In this document: positions 51,912 to 59,946 of the stretch, one piece after another
Position numbering within the stretch: position 1 is the first letter of the stretch
How the letters are laid out: each line of letters opens with the position of its first letter
Assembly (NCBI GenBank): GCA_045543495.1
Contig: JAZQMO010000066.1
Span: forward strand, 45,866 to 109,865
From: RGIG5579 sp045543495
GTDB taxonomy: Bacteria; Bacillota; Clostridia; Oscillospirales; SIG627
DNA length: 64,000 bases
Direction: 5' to 3'
Notes under the pieces: model-generated
What the model saw: only the letters and a program-made list of their open reading frames with translations
What the model was told of the DNA's origin: nothing
The model's database searches: none
Program-made: the position numbers and the translations under genes

Positions 51912-53384
51912 TTATAGGTTTTTCAGCCAGGAAAAGTCCTTCATAAAGAGGCGGTGCAGGATCTTGTTTCCTTCGTTGTTCAAATGGACCTGATCCGACA
52001 CGTAATAATCGAGGATCCGCTCGCCTCCCTCGGCGTGATCCTTCACCAAAGCAAGATCAAAGCGGCTTCTGAGGGTGCCCAGCGAGCGGATGATGCGGTT
52101 GGTCTCATCCACGTGAGGGCGGCAGGAGGTGACGCAGTTCAGGATCAGAATGACCCCGAAGCACTCGGCAATACGGACGAATTTTTCATACAGGCCCTTC
52201 ACCGTTTTCAGGGAAGCGGTATCCTCCCGATTGTTGGCTCCGATGGTGACCACCATTGCCTTGGGACGAAGGGTGGGCACCAGAGTGCGAACCTGATTCA
52301 GGCAGCTCCAGATATCACCCGAGCCACGGCCGCAGCAAATGCTGTCACCAATGTCGGCGGCGCACATTTGCGCCCATCCGTCTTGCGGCAGATTGTGAGC
52401 GCCTTGGGTAATGCTGTCCCCAAAGAAGATCACCTTGGGATTGGATTTTGCCGCACCGAACAGTCTGCGGATACGGGGCGCACCGGAAAGGGCAAACACC
52501 TGCGGGGAATCAAAGATCTTACCCGCCTTGCAGCCCCCTGCCACGGAGGTTTCCGTTTCCTCCCGATTGATCTCTTGGATCACGCTGACGCTGTCTCCCG
52601 TTTTGGGATTGATGACCGTGGCACGAATATCCAGATTCACTCGCTCCAGCCGCAGGGTGATCTCCCCTTTTTCAATGACTCCGCCAAGGCTCTTTCTTTG
52701 CATAATCTCCTCGGGAAGCTTTGCGCCGTCGTTGCCACGGTACAGGATCAGCTCATCCGCACCGAGATCCAAACAGCACAAAGAGGCGTGGCGGGGACTG
52801 TGGCGCCCCTGAGTAATACGGCTTCCGAGGCAAACGCTTTCGGTTCCTTCGGGAAGGGTGATCTCTGCCGTCATACTCCAATCATCCAGCGCCGTGGACT
52901 TTTGCAGAACCAAAGCATTTTCGATGCCGAGAGGGAGCACAAGGCCTTCGGGAGTGCAATCCTTGGCGGGAGAAAGGCCGAAGAAATCGTTTCCGTCCAA
53001 AAAATTTCCTTGAATGAAGTTTTCATCAAAAAGAAGATAATTCTGCCCTCTTCCGATCTCGGCGGGAATAAGAAGGTAGAAATCGGGATTCGTGACATAG
53101 TGATTGTTCAGATAAAGATACTGTGCATTCTCGGGGACAGCAAGCGCTTCGGGCGGCGTGCGCCACGTTTCCAGAACCGTTCCCTTTTCATCGGTCAGGG
53201 TGCAGACGGACTCATCCTCCTCTTCTGCCTTGGCAGAAAGAAAAACCGTCTTCCCCTGAAAGCGAGAAAGATCCAAACGGCAATGCTCATATTCAACGGA
53301 AGAATTCACGCTTTGATCCGCCGTATAATAACCGGGGCTTGTTAAGGGATACCACTTTTGGGTTCCCACACCTTCCATATTCAT
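51912..53384 (-). CDS. SGNH/GDSL-family hydrolase
   Basis: The 490-residue protein has an N-terminal half of beta-rich sequence and a C-terminal SGNH domain with FFGDSITQGAH (catalytic Ser, block I), VVTIGANN (Asn, block III) and YYVSDQVHLNNEG (Asp and His, block V). These hydrolases act on ester-linked groups such as acetyl on sugars. The start at 53384 follows GGAGGTTTTTAT. An upstream in-frame extension has a hydrophobic stretch but spans the -10 promoter region, so it is not used. No signal peptide after the chosen start. Confidence 0.85.
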   Translation of the reverse strand: MNMEGVGTQKWYPLTSPGYYTADQSVNSSVEYEHCRLDLSRFQGKTVFLSAKAEEEDESVCTLTDEKGTVLETWRTPPEALAVPENAQYLYLNNHYVTNPDFYLLIPAEIGRGQNYLLFDENFIQGNFLDGNDFFGLSPAKDCTPEGLVLPLGIENALVLQKSTALDDWSMTAEITLPEGTESVCLGSRITQGRHSPRHASLCCLDLGADELILYRGNDGAKLPEEIMQRKSLGGVIEKGEITLRLERVNLDIRATVINPKTGDSVSVIQEINREETETSVAGGCKAGKIFDSPQVFALSGAPRIRRLFGAAKSNPKVIFFGDSITQGAHNLPQDGWAQMCAADIGDSICCGRGSGDIWSCLNQVRTLVPTLRPKAMVVTIGANNREDTASLKTVKGLYEKFVRIAECFGVILILNCVTSCRPHVDETNRIIRSLGTLRSRFDLALVKDHAEGGERILDYYVSDQVHLNNEGNKILHRLFMKDFSWLKNL

Positions 53385-53420
53385 ATAAAAACCTCCACGG
53401 TATTTTTTTCTTACCCGCTT

Positions 53421-53449
53421 ATTATACAGCAATCTGCCCCCTCCCGCAA
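53421..53449 (-). promoter_or_regulatory. promoter of the SGNH hydrolase gene
   Basis: On the minus strand TTGCGG (53449-53444), 17 bases, TATAAT (53426-53421). Confidence 0.6.
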
Positions 53450-53499
53450 CACAAAGACAAAAAATTGCAAAAATAAATGCCGTTTTTCTGCAAAAAAAC

Positions 53500-53528
53500 T
53501 TGAAAAACGAAGAAAAAAGGGCTATAAT
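53500..53528 (+). promoter_or_regulatory. promoter of the metallophosphoesterase gene
   Basis: TTGAAA (53500-53505), 17 bases, TATAAT (53523-53528). Confidence 0.75.
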
Positions 53529-53562
53529 CTCCCCAACAATACACCCAAAAAGGAGCCTTCCC

Positions 53563-54672
53563 ATGGAAAACAGAACCGATCCGTACCCTGCTCCCGTGGA
53601 GCCGGCGCTTTGGTGCGAGCCCGCGTTTCACACCGACCACGATTTTTCCTTTGCCGTGGTGGGCGATCCGCAGCGCATCAGTCTGGGAGATTATTATCAG
53701 GGCACGAAAAAAATGAAGCAGCTCTTCGGCTACATTGCCGACACTGCCGAAAAGCGAAAGCTGAAGCACGTTTTCATTTTGGGCGATCTGACCCACCTGA
53801 GCTATCACAACGACGGAAATCTTGCCTTCTCCTCCCAAGATCCCCCCGTGACACGGGAATGGGAAAATGCCAGAGACGCCGTCTTTCAGTTGAACGAGGC
53901 GAAGATCCCCTATACCCTGTGCCGCGGCAACCACGACGACTATATGATCGACGACTTTTTCAATGTGCCGGAATATACCCATCAGTTCCGAGAGACAGGC
54001 GGCTTTTTCAGCGATTCCGAGGCCAAGCACCCCAAAGCGCGGGAGGCGAACAATCCCGAAGGGTATATTTACTGGAGTGCAATCCGAGGGCATTATGAAA
54101 ATTCCATCGTCAATTCCTACCGCACCGCCGAGATCTGCGGGATCCCCTATCTTTTCGTTACCGTGGACTTCAACCCCACGGAAAATGTGGTACGGTGGCT
54201 GGATCGGATCCTCGGGGAATACTCCCATCACCACGCGATCCTTGTGCTCCACTCGTATTTGGAGGAAAACGGCGAGCTTCGCACCACGGAGAAGGGAGAC
54301 ACCATGTTCCCTCTTGGCTTTACCTCCGATAAGCTTTGGGAGATGGCCCTGAGAAAGCACAAAAACCTTTTGATGATCCTTTGCGGTCACGTTTTCGCCG
54401 TAGATCCCGTATACACCACCCAAGTGGGAGATCACGGGAACGTGGTGCACGAAATTCTGGTGAACCCGCAAACCTACGATACCGGAAAAAAGGAGGATGG
54501 CACAGTCTCCGGCGGCACCCAGGACACAGGCCTTGTGCTCTATCTGAATTTCTCTCAAAACGGTGCCAAGCTGACCCTTGACTACTACTCCACCCTTCTT
54601 GGTAAGGAATGGGCCGACACCGCCGACACCGAGATCACCCTCTACGAAAAAAATCCCTTGGAGGATCGATAG
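53563..54672 (+). CDS. calcineurin-like metallophosphoesterase
   Basis: The 369-residue protein has FAVVGDPQR (variant of DxH), ILGDLTHLSYHND (GDxx), CRGNHDDY (GNHD), VLHSYLEE and ILCGHVFAVD (GHxH-like). These are metal-binding motifs of the calcineurin-like family; the first motif lacks the usual His (GDPQ), a change seen in some members. No signal peptide. The substrate is unknown. The ATG at 53563 follows AAAAAGGAGCCTTCCC. It is divergent from the SGNH hydrolase gene, and shared regulation is possible. Confidence 0.85.
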   Translation: MENRTDPYPAPVEPALWCEPAFHTDHDFSFAVVGDPQRISLGDYYQGTKKMKQLFGYIADTAEKRKLKHVFILGDLTHLSYHNDGNLAFSSQDPPVTREWENARDAVFQLNEAKIPYTLCRGNHDDYMIDDFFNVPEYTHQFRETGGFFSDSEAKHPKAREANNPEGYIYWSAIRGHYENSIVNSYRTAEICGIPYLFVTVDFNPTENVVRWLDRILGEYSHHHAILVLHSYLEENGELRTTEKGDTMFPLGFTSDKLWEMALRKHKNLLMILCGHVFAVDPVYTTQVGDHGNVVHEILVNPQTYDTGKKEDGTVSGGTQDTGLVLYLNFSQNGAKLTLDYYSTLLGKEWADTADTEITLYEKNPLEDR

Positions 54673-54858
54673 CCACACCGCTGGGTCTTGCACAAAAAAG
54701 AAGCGTGATTTTGTAAAGCAAGCCCTCTCTCTTCTCATTTTTTTAAAGCAAAAAGGCTCTTTTTTCTTACGAAATGAAGGGATTTTTCGTAGGGGAGTTA
54801 AGGAAAATGAGACGGTTTTTGCACTTTTCCTCATTTGCCTTAGTTTTGACAAAACAAC

Positions 54859-54887
54859 TTGACGAAACGGAGAAAATGTGCTAAAAT
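54859..54887 (+). promoter_or_regulatory. promoter of the ATP synthase operon
   Basis: TTGACG (54859-54864), 17 bases, TAAAAT (54882-54887). Confidence 0.7.
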
Positions 54888-54920
54888 TTCAGCAGTTTAC
54901 TATAATAGAATAAAAAAACA

Positions 54921-54965
54921 AGGAACCAGCTGTCTGCAGAGGATGTTGGTTCCTTTTTGTTTTTT
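54921..54965 (+). terminator. terminator-like hairpin in the ATP synthase leader (possible attenuator)
   Basis: AGGAACCAGC pairs with GTTGGTTCCT (one G-T) around a loop holding TGTCTGCAGAGGAT, followed by TTTTTGTTTTTT. It lies between the promoter and the Shine-Dalgarno GAGGA of the first gene. As an intrinsic terminator at this place it would limit expression of the operon. Confidence 0.65.
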
Positions 54966-54974
54966 GAGGAGAAA

Positions 54975-55358
54975 ATGAAAAAACTGGATGCTACGGTAAG
55001 AAAGGAAACGGAGTATATTGCTCTGTTTGTTTTGCTTTTCAGTGCTGTTTTGGAGGCGGTGTTCCTTATAATGGGAAAATGGGATTACACCGTTTTATTG
55101 GGCAATCTGTTGGGCGGCGGCGCAGGGATCATCAATTTCCTGCTTTTGGGGATCACCCTGCAAAACGCCGTAAAAAAAGAGGGAGATGCCCGAAGAGCCC
55201 TGATCAAGCTTTCCCAGACCTACCGCTTTCTGTTTTTGATCGGAATGGCGGTTTTGGGTATGGCGCTTCCCGTTTTTCACAATGTGACTACCCTTATTTC
55301 CCTCTTTTTCCCGAGACTTGCCATTGCACTGCGCCCCTTGATGAACAAAACAAAATGA
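54975..55358 (+). CDS. atpI: AtpI-like ATP synthase subunit I protein
   Basis: The 127-residue protein has four hydrophobic segments (YIALFVLLFSAVLEAVFLI, YTVLLGNLLGGGAGIINFLLLG, FLFLIGMAVLGMALPVF and LISLFFPRLAIALRPL). It is the first gene of the ATP synthase operon, the position of AtpI, which helps assemble the c-ring and Na+/H+ coupling. Sequence similarity to AtpI is loose, so position carries much of the weight. GAGGAGAAA precedes the ATG. Confidence 0.75.
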   Translation: MKKLDATVRKETEYIALFVLLFSAVLEAVFLIMGKWDYTVLLGNLLGGGAGIINFLLLGITLQNAVKKEGDARRALIKLSQTYRFLFLIGMAVLGMALPVFHNVTTLISLFFPRLAIALRPLMNKTK

Positions 55359-55389
55359 GAAACATTCCCCTTTTGCGAGGTGATAGAAT

Positions 55390-56274
55390 ATGAAAACAAG
55401 AAGCCGCCTCTTTCGCGCGGTGGATCTGATTCTGATCGTAATGATGATCCTCCCCTTGGCGGGCGGTATGATATTAAAGCTTTTGACCGCTCCCCCAAGC
55501 GAAGGGATCACGGTCAGCGGGGCAAGGGTATTTTTCACCGTTCCCCTTCCCTTACAGGATCTAACCATTACGGAATCCCAGATCAACTCCTGGCTCGTGA
55601 TGATCACCCTTCTTTCCCTGTGCCTGTATCTGACCCACGGCCTTTCGGTGAAAGCCGTGACCCGTCGGCAGCACGCAGCGGAATGGATCGTGACCACCTG
55701 CCAAAAAATGGTACGGGGAAATATGGGAGAGTATTTTTCGGGCTTTGCCCCCTTTATTGCTTCCATTATTGCCCTGTCGGCCTTTTCCAGTCTGCTGTCC
55801 CTTTTGGGACTGTATCCCCCCACATCGGATCTGAATGTGGTGGCAGGCTGGGCCATACTGGTCTTTCTTCTGATTACCTACTACAAAATGAAATGCGGCC
55901 CCGTTCGGTATCTCAAGAGCTTTGCCGAGCCTGTGGCGCTCCTTGCTCCCATGAATGTGATCAGCGAGATCGCAACGCCTGTTTCCATGTCCTTCCGTCA
56001 TTACGGAAACGTGTTGTCGGGCACGGTCATTGGCACGCTGGTGGCAGCGGGTCTGCAGGGGCTCTCCTCCTTGGTTTTGGGGTGGCTTCCCGGCTTTCTC
56101 GGAGACATTCCCTTTCTTCAGGTGGGTCTGCCCGCCATATTATCGGTTTATTTTGACCTGTTCAGCGGATGCCTGCAAGCGTATATTTTTGCCATGCTTT
56201 CTATGATGTATATTGCAGGGGGCTTCCCGCAGGAGGAATATTTGGCACGAAAAAAAGCAAAACAAAAAGCGTAA
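55390..56274 (+). CDS. atpB: ATP synthase F0 subunit a
   Basis: The 294-residue membrane protein has about five to six TM segments and the essential Arg in VSMSFRHYGNV in the second half, which faces the c-ring. It forms the ion half-channels with the c-ring. The N-terminus has a longer hydrophobic first segment than usual. GAGGTGATAGAAT precedes the ATG. Together with the c subunit residues this suits sodium or proton use. Confidence 0.93.
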   Translation: MKTRSRLFRAVDLILIVMMILPLAGGMILKLLTAPPSEGITVSGARVFFTVPLPLQDLTITESQINSWLVMITLLSLCLYLTHGLSVKAVTRRQHAAEWIVTTCQKMVRGNMGEYFSGFAPFIASIIALSAFSSLLSLLGLYPPTSDLNVVAGWAILVFLLITYYKMKCGPVRYLKSFAEPVALLAPMNVISEIATPVSMSFRHYGNVLSGTVIGTLVAAGLQGLSSLVLGWLPGFLGDIPFLQVGLPAILSVYFDLFSGCLQAYIFAMLSMMYIAGGFPQEEYLARKKAKQKA

Positions 56275-56304
56275 ATTAAGAAAACATTTCGGAGGTAAAA
56301 AACA

Positions 56305-56589
56305 ATGTTGGAACTGGCTATCGGTATTATTTTAGGATCCTGTGCACTGGGTGCGGGCGTTGCGATGATCGCAGGTATCGGCCCCGGTATCGGAGAAGGA
56401 AACGCTGTGGCAAAGGCCTGTGAGGCCATCGGCCGTCAGCCCGAATGTAAGGGTGAGGTGACCAGCACCATGCTCATGGGATGCGCCATTGCAGAGACCA
56501 CCGGTCTGTATGCGCTGGTCATTGCCATTCTTTTGATCTTCGTAGCCCCCAATCTTTTGGTCAATCTTCTTTTGAAGGCGCTGGGCTGA
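56305..56589 (+). CDS. atpE: ATP synthase F0 subunit c with a two-carboxylate ion site
   Basis: The 94-residue hairpin protein has GAGVAMIAGIGPGIGEGNA in the first helix, the loop RQPE (44-47) and AIAETTGLYALVIA in the second. The carboxylate Glu64 with Thr65 and Tyr69 matches the Na+-binding c subunits (Ilyobacter E65, S66, Y70). The position of Ilyobacter Gln32 is Glu31 here, as in the Fusobacterium two-carboxylate Na+-type rotor. So a sodium-coupled ring is likely, a prediction from sequence. TTCGGAGGTAAAAAACA precedes the ATG. Confidence 0.95.
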   Translation: MLELAIGIILGSCALGAGVAMIAGIGPGIGEGNAVAKACEAIGRQPECKGEVTSTMLMGCAIAETTGLYALVIAILLIFVAPNLLVNLLLKALG

Positions 56590-56599
56590 TGGGGAATCA

Positions 56600-57109
56600 A
56601 TGATGCAAACACTGGATGTTATTTCTTTTAATCTGTGGCAAATGCTGATTTCTCTTGCCAATCTTGCATTGCTTGTCTGGATCTTAAAGAAATTTTTGTT
56701 TCGTCCCGTGATGTCGGTTTTGGAGAAGCGACAAAAGGAGCTGGACTCGGCATACGAGGACGCAGAAAAAGAAAAAAGAGCGGGAGAGGCCTACCGCAAG
56801 GAATGGGAGGAAACGCTCTCTCAGGCCGACAAAAAGGCCAATGAGCATCTCGCCTTGGCTCACGAAACGGCCAAGCGCCGCAGTGAAAAAATGGTGGAGG
56901 AAGCCAAGGCGCAGGCAGACGGAATCCTGCAAAGCGCCCGCAGTGAGGCCGAAGCGGAGCGTCAAAAGTTTCGCACGGCGATGCACCACGAAATGGTGGA
57001 GCTTTCCGGCGCTCTGACCGAAAAGCTTTTACAGCGTGAGGTACGGCAAGAGGATCACCGCAATCTGATTTCCGATTTCATTGAAAGGATCGGCAAAGAA
57101 GATGAATGA
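56600..57109 (+). CDS. atpF: ATP synthase F0 subunit b
   Basis: The 169-residue protein has one N-terminal TM segment (WQMLISLANLALLVWILKKFLF, about 13-34), followed by a long helical stalk rich in Glu, Lys and Ala (EKRQKELDSAYEDAEKEKRAGE), as in b subunits. Two ATG codons (56600 and 56603) are adjacent; GGGGA precedes them. The stop overlaps the atpH start by 8 bases. Confidence 0.93.
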   Translation: MMQTLDVISFNLWQMLISLANLALLVWILKKFLFRPVMSVLEKRQKELDSAYEDAEKEKRAGEAYRKEWEETLSQADKKANEHLALAHETAKRRSEKMVEEAKAQADGILQSARSEAEAERQKFRTAMHHEMVELSGALTEKLLQREVRQEDHRNLISDFIERIGKEDE

Positions 57110-57632
57110 GGTGGGAAAGGAATACGGCGCGGCTCTGTTTTCTCTGGCCCGGGAACAGGGGCTGAAAAAGGAGTACGGCGAGGGACTTGATCTTGTCCTT
57201 TCCGCTATGGAGGAAAATCCTCTGTACTCGGAATATCTTTCCTCCCCTGCCGTTTTATTGAGCGAAAGAAAAGAAAATCTGCTTCGTGCCTTTCAGGGGA
57301 CGATCCCCGAGGACGTAATGTCCTTTCTGATGCTTCTTTTAGAGAGAGGAAGAATTGCCGCTCTCCCCGAGGCGGCAGAGGAATACCGCCGACTCTATCG
57401 GATTTCCCTTCACATTGCGAAGGCCGAGATCACAAGCGCTGCTCCCCTTTTGGAAAAGGAGAAGGAAGCGCTTGAAAAGAAACTGGAGAAAGCGTACGGC
57501 GTAACATTACAAGCAGAGTATTTTGTTGACGAATCCTTACTGGGCGGCGTGAAGATCGAAATGGAGGGCAAGGTTTTGGACGGAAGCCTCCGCGCTCGCC
57601 TTGATAAGGTAAAGGAAGTGATGGATCTATGA
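57102..57632 (+). CDS. atpH: ATP synthase F1 subunit delta
   Basis: The 176-residue protein begins KEYGAALFSLAREQGL and ends LLGGVKIEMEGKVLDGSLRARLDKVKEVM, the usual delta (OSCP) ends. The ATG at 57102 overlaps the atpF stop. The stop overlaps the atpA ATG. Confidence 0.93.
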   Translation: MNEVGKEYGAALFSLAREQGLKKEYGEGLDLVLSAMEENPLYSEYLSSPAVLLSERKENLLRAFQGTIPEDVMSFLMLLLERGRIAALPEAAEEYRRLYRISLHIAKAEITSAAPLLEKEKEALEKKLEKAYGVTLQAEYFVDESLLGGVKIEMEGKVLDGSLRARLDKVKEVMDL

Positions 57633-59122
57633 TAGCAAAACCCGAAGAAATCAGCAGCGTCATTCAGGAGCAGATCAAGAATTACCGCTCGTCCATTGAT
57701 GTAAAGGAGACGGGAAGGGTCATTCTTGTGGGCGACTCCATTGCAAGAGTTTGGGGTCTTGGAGACTGTATGGCAGGCGAGCTTTTGGAATTTGAAGACT
57801 CAAGCTTTGGCTTGGCACAGAATCTGGAGACGGAGACGGTCTCCGCCTGTCTGCTCAGCGGTCAGAATCAGGTTCGTGAGGGAACGAAGGTTTTTCGCAC
57901 GGGAAAGGTTTTGTCCGTTCCCGTAGGCGAGGCTCTTTTGGGCCGTGTGGTGAATGCCCTCGGTCAGCCCATTGACGGCAAGGGCCCCATTGCCACCACC
58001 GAAAGCCGCCCCATTGAATCCGAGGCGCCCGGGATCATTGAAAGAAAAAGCGTTTCGGTTCCCTTGCAGACGGGAATCAAGGCCATTGACAGTATGATCC
58101 CCATTGGCAGAGGTCAGCGAGAATTGATCATCGGTGACCGCCAGACGGGAAAGTCCGAAATTGCCATTGATACCATTCTCAATCAGAAAAACAAGGGTGT
58201 TATTTGTATTTACGTTGCCATCGGGCAGAAAAACAGCTCAGTGGTTCGTCTGACCAAGGAATTAGAGGCGGGCGGTGCTATGGCGTACACCATCATCGTA
58301 TCCGCTTCGGCCTCGGAAACGGCGCCCTTGCAGTATGTGGCCCCCTATGCGGGCTGTGCCATGGCGGAATTCTTCCGTGAGCAGGGGAAGGATGTACTCA
58401 TTGTTTACGACGATCTTTCCAAGCACGCCGTGGCTTACCGTGCCCTCTCCCTTCTGATCCGCCGTCCTCCCGGACGAGAGGCCTACCCCGGCGATGTATT
58501 CTATCTGCACTCCCGCCTTTTGGAGCGGGCCGCTTGTGTGGATCCCGCCTACGGCGGAGGCTCCATTACGGCACTGCCCCTCATTGAGACACAGGCGGGG
58601 GATGTATCCGCATACATTCCCACCAATGTGATCTCCATTACCGACGGACAGATCTTTTTGGAAACGGAGCTGTTTCACGCCGGTATTATGCCCGCCATCA
58701 ACCCCGGTATTTCCGTCAGCCGTGTGGGAGGCTCCGCCCAGCTGAAGGCCATGAAAAAGGTGGCGGGGGAACTGAAGCTTTTGTATTCTCAATACCGAGA
58801 ATTGCAATCCTTTGCCCAGTTCGGAAGCGATCTGGATGCCGACACCAAATCTCGTCTTGCCTTGGGCGAGAGAATCGTGGAGGTGCTCAAGCAGGATCGG
58901 AATTCCCCTGTTCGGGTGGGCCTTCAGGTAGCCATTATCTATGCAGTGACCAAGGGATACTTAAACAAGATCCCCGTCAAAGAGGTAAAGGCCTACGAGG
59001 CACGCCTGTATGAATGGATGGAACAGAAGCACCCCGAGCTTCTTTTGCGTATGGAAGAAGGCTTTTGGGAGAAGGAAGACGAGGAGGAACTGAAACAGGC
59101 TCTCCTTGATATGGACGCATAA
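57629..59122 (+). CDS. atpA: ATP synthase F1 subunit alpha
   Basis: The 497-residue protein has Walker A GDRQTGKSE, VVRLTKELEAGGAMAYTIIVSASASE, and the PAINPGISVSRVGGSAQ signature near the C-terminal domain. It starts inside the atpH stop (ATGA overlap), so it is coupled. Confidence 0.97.
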   Translation: MIAKPEEISSVIQEQIKNYRSSIDVKETGRVILVGDSIARVWGLGDCMAGELLEFEDSSFGLAQNLETETVSACLLSGQNQVREGTKVFRTGKVLSVPVGEALLGRVVNALGQPIDGKGPIATTESRPIESEAPGIIERKSVSVPLQTGIKAIDSMIPIGRGQRELIIGDRQTGKSEIAIDTILNQKNKGVICIYVAIGQKNSSVVRLTKELEAGGAMAYTIIVSASASETAPLQYVAPYAGCAMAEFFREQGKDVLIVYDDLSKHAVAYRALSLLIRRPPGREAYPGDVFYLHSRLLERAACVDPAYGGGSITALPLIETQAGDVSAYIPTNVISITDGQIFLETELFHAGIMPAINPGISVSRVGGSAQLKAMKKVAGELKLLYSQYRELQSFAQFGSDLDADTKSRLALGERIVEVLKQDRNSPVRVGLQVAIIYAVTKGYLNKIPVKEVKAYEARLYEWMEQKHPELLLRMEEGFWEKEDEEELKQALLDMDA

Positions 59123-59123
59123 A

Positions 59124-59942
59124 ATGGGTGCGGATACAAAGCTTTTACGCAGTCGCATCAAGAGCGTTTCCTCCACCCTGCACCTGACAGCGGCCATGGG
59201 GCTGGTGGCTTCCTCCAAGATCCGAAGGGCAATTGACGCCATGCTCAAGGGCAAGGATTACGCCGAGGCTCTGGAGGAGACCGTTTCCCTTCTGTCGGGC
59301 TTTCGGGAATGTCAAAAATCCCCGTATATGAAAAAAGCCCCGTCAAAAAGGAATTGGCTTTTGGCCATTGCGGGAGACCGAGGCTTGGCGGGAGGATATA
59401 ACGCCAATCTGTTTCGTCTGGTGGCAAGCACCGAGCATCAAAGGATCCTTCCCGTGGGAAAGAGAGCCTGCGAGCGCTTCGGCGCCCCCTTGATCTCCGC
59501 AGAGAATTTTTCCTACGAAAACGCTCTTGATTTCGCCAAAACCATCTGTCAGGGCTTTCTGGCGGGAGAGCTTGACCGCTTCGGAATTGCCTACACCAAA
59601 TATCACTCCATGATGAGTCAGGAGGCCACCATCCGCTGGATCCTGCCCTTGGAGCAAAAAAGCGAAAATTCGGGCAGCTGCGCCATCTTTGAGCCTGATG
59701 AAAAAACGGTTTTGGATACGCTGGTTCCCGATTATGTGGCGGGAATGATCCTTTCCTCGGTACGGGAGAGCTTTGCCTCTGAGGTGGCCGCACGGCGTGT
59801 TGCCATGGACAGCGCCGAAAAGAACGCACGAGAAATGATCGAGGAATTGGAATTGGAATACAACCGTGCCCGCCAAGGCGCCATTACGCAAGAGATCACC
59901 GAGATCGTCGCCGGTGGCGGCGAGGCCGGTGCAGAAAGGTAA
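59124..59942 (+). CDS. atpG: ATP synthase F1 subunit gamma
   Basis: The 272-residue protein has the N-terminal helix LLRSRIKSVSSTLHLTAAMGLVASSKIRRA, a middle domain with LLAIAGDRGLAGGYNANLFR, and the C-terminal helix ending RRVAMDSAEKNAREMIEELELEYNRARQGAITQEITEIVAGGGE. It is the rotor shaft. The ATG at 59124 overlaps nothing; it lies one base after the atpA stop. Confidence 0.94.
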   Translation: MGADTKLLRSRIKSVSSTLHLTAAMGLVASSKIRRAIDAMLKGKDYAEALEETVSLLSGFRECQKSPYMKKAPSKRNWLLAIAGDRGLAGGYNANLFRLVASTEHQRILPVGKRACERFGAPLISAENFSYENALDFAKTICQGFLAGELDRFGIAYTKYHSMMSQEATIRWILPLEQKSENSGSCAIFEPDEKTVLDTLVPDYVAGMILSSVRESFASEVAARRVAMDSAEKNAREMIEELELEYNRARQGAITQEITEIVAGGGEAGAER

Positions 59943-59946
59943 AACG

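Larger units (their letters stand above)
54673..54974. other. intergenic region with the ATP synthase promoter and leader
   Basis: This 302-base gap holds an AT-rich stretch (54673-54850) with no recognised gene or strong terminator, the ATP synthase promoter (54859-54887) and the leader hairpin listed separately. Confidence 0.5.

Noticed and set aside
51912..53564. Extended N-terminus of the SGNH hydrolase with a hydrophobic stretch that looks like a signal peptide
   Set aside because: The extension spans its own promoter and the divergent promoter, while the ATG at 53384 has a proper GGAGG site.
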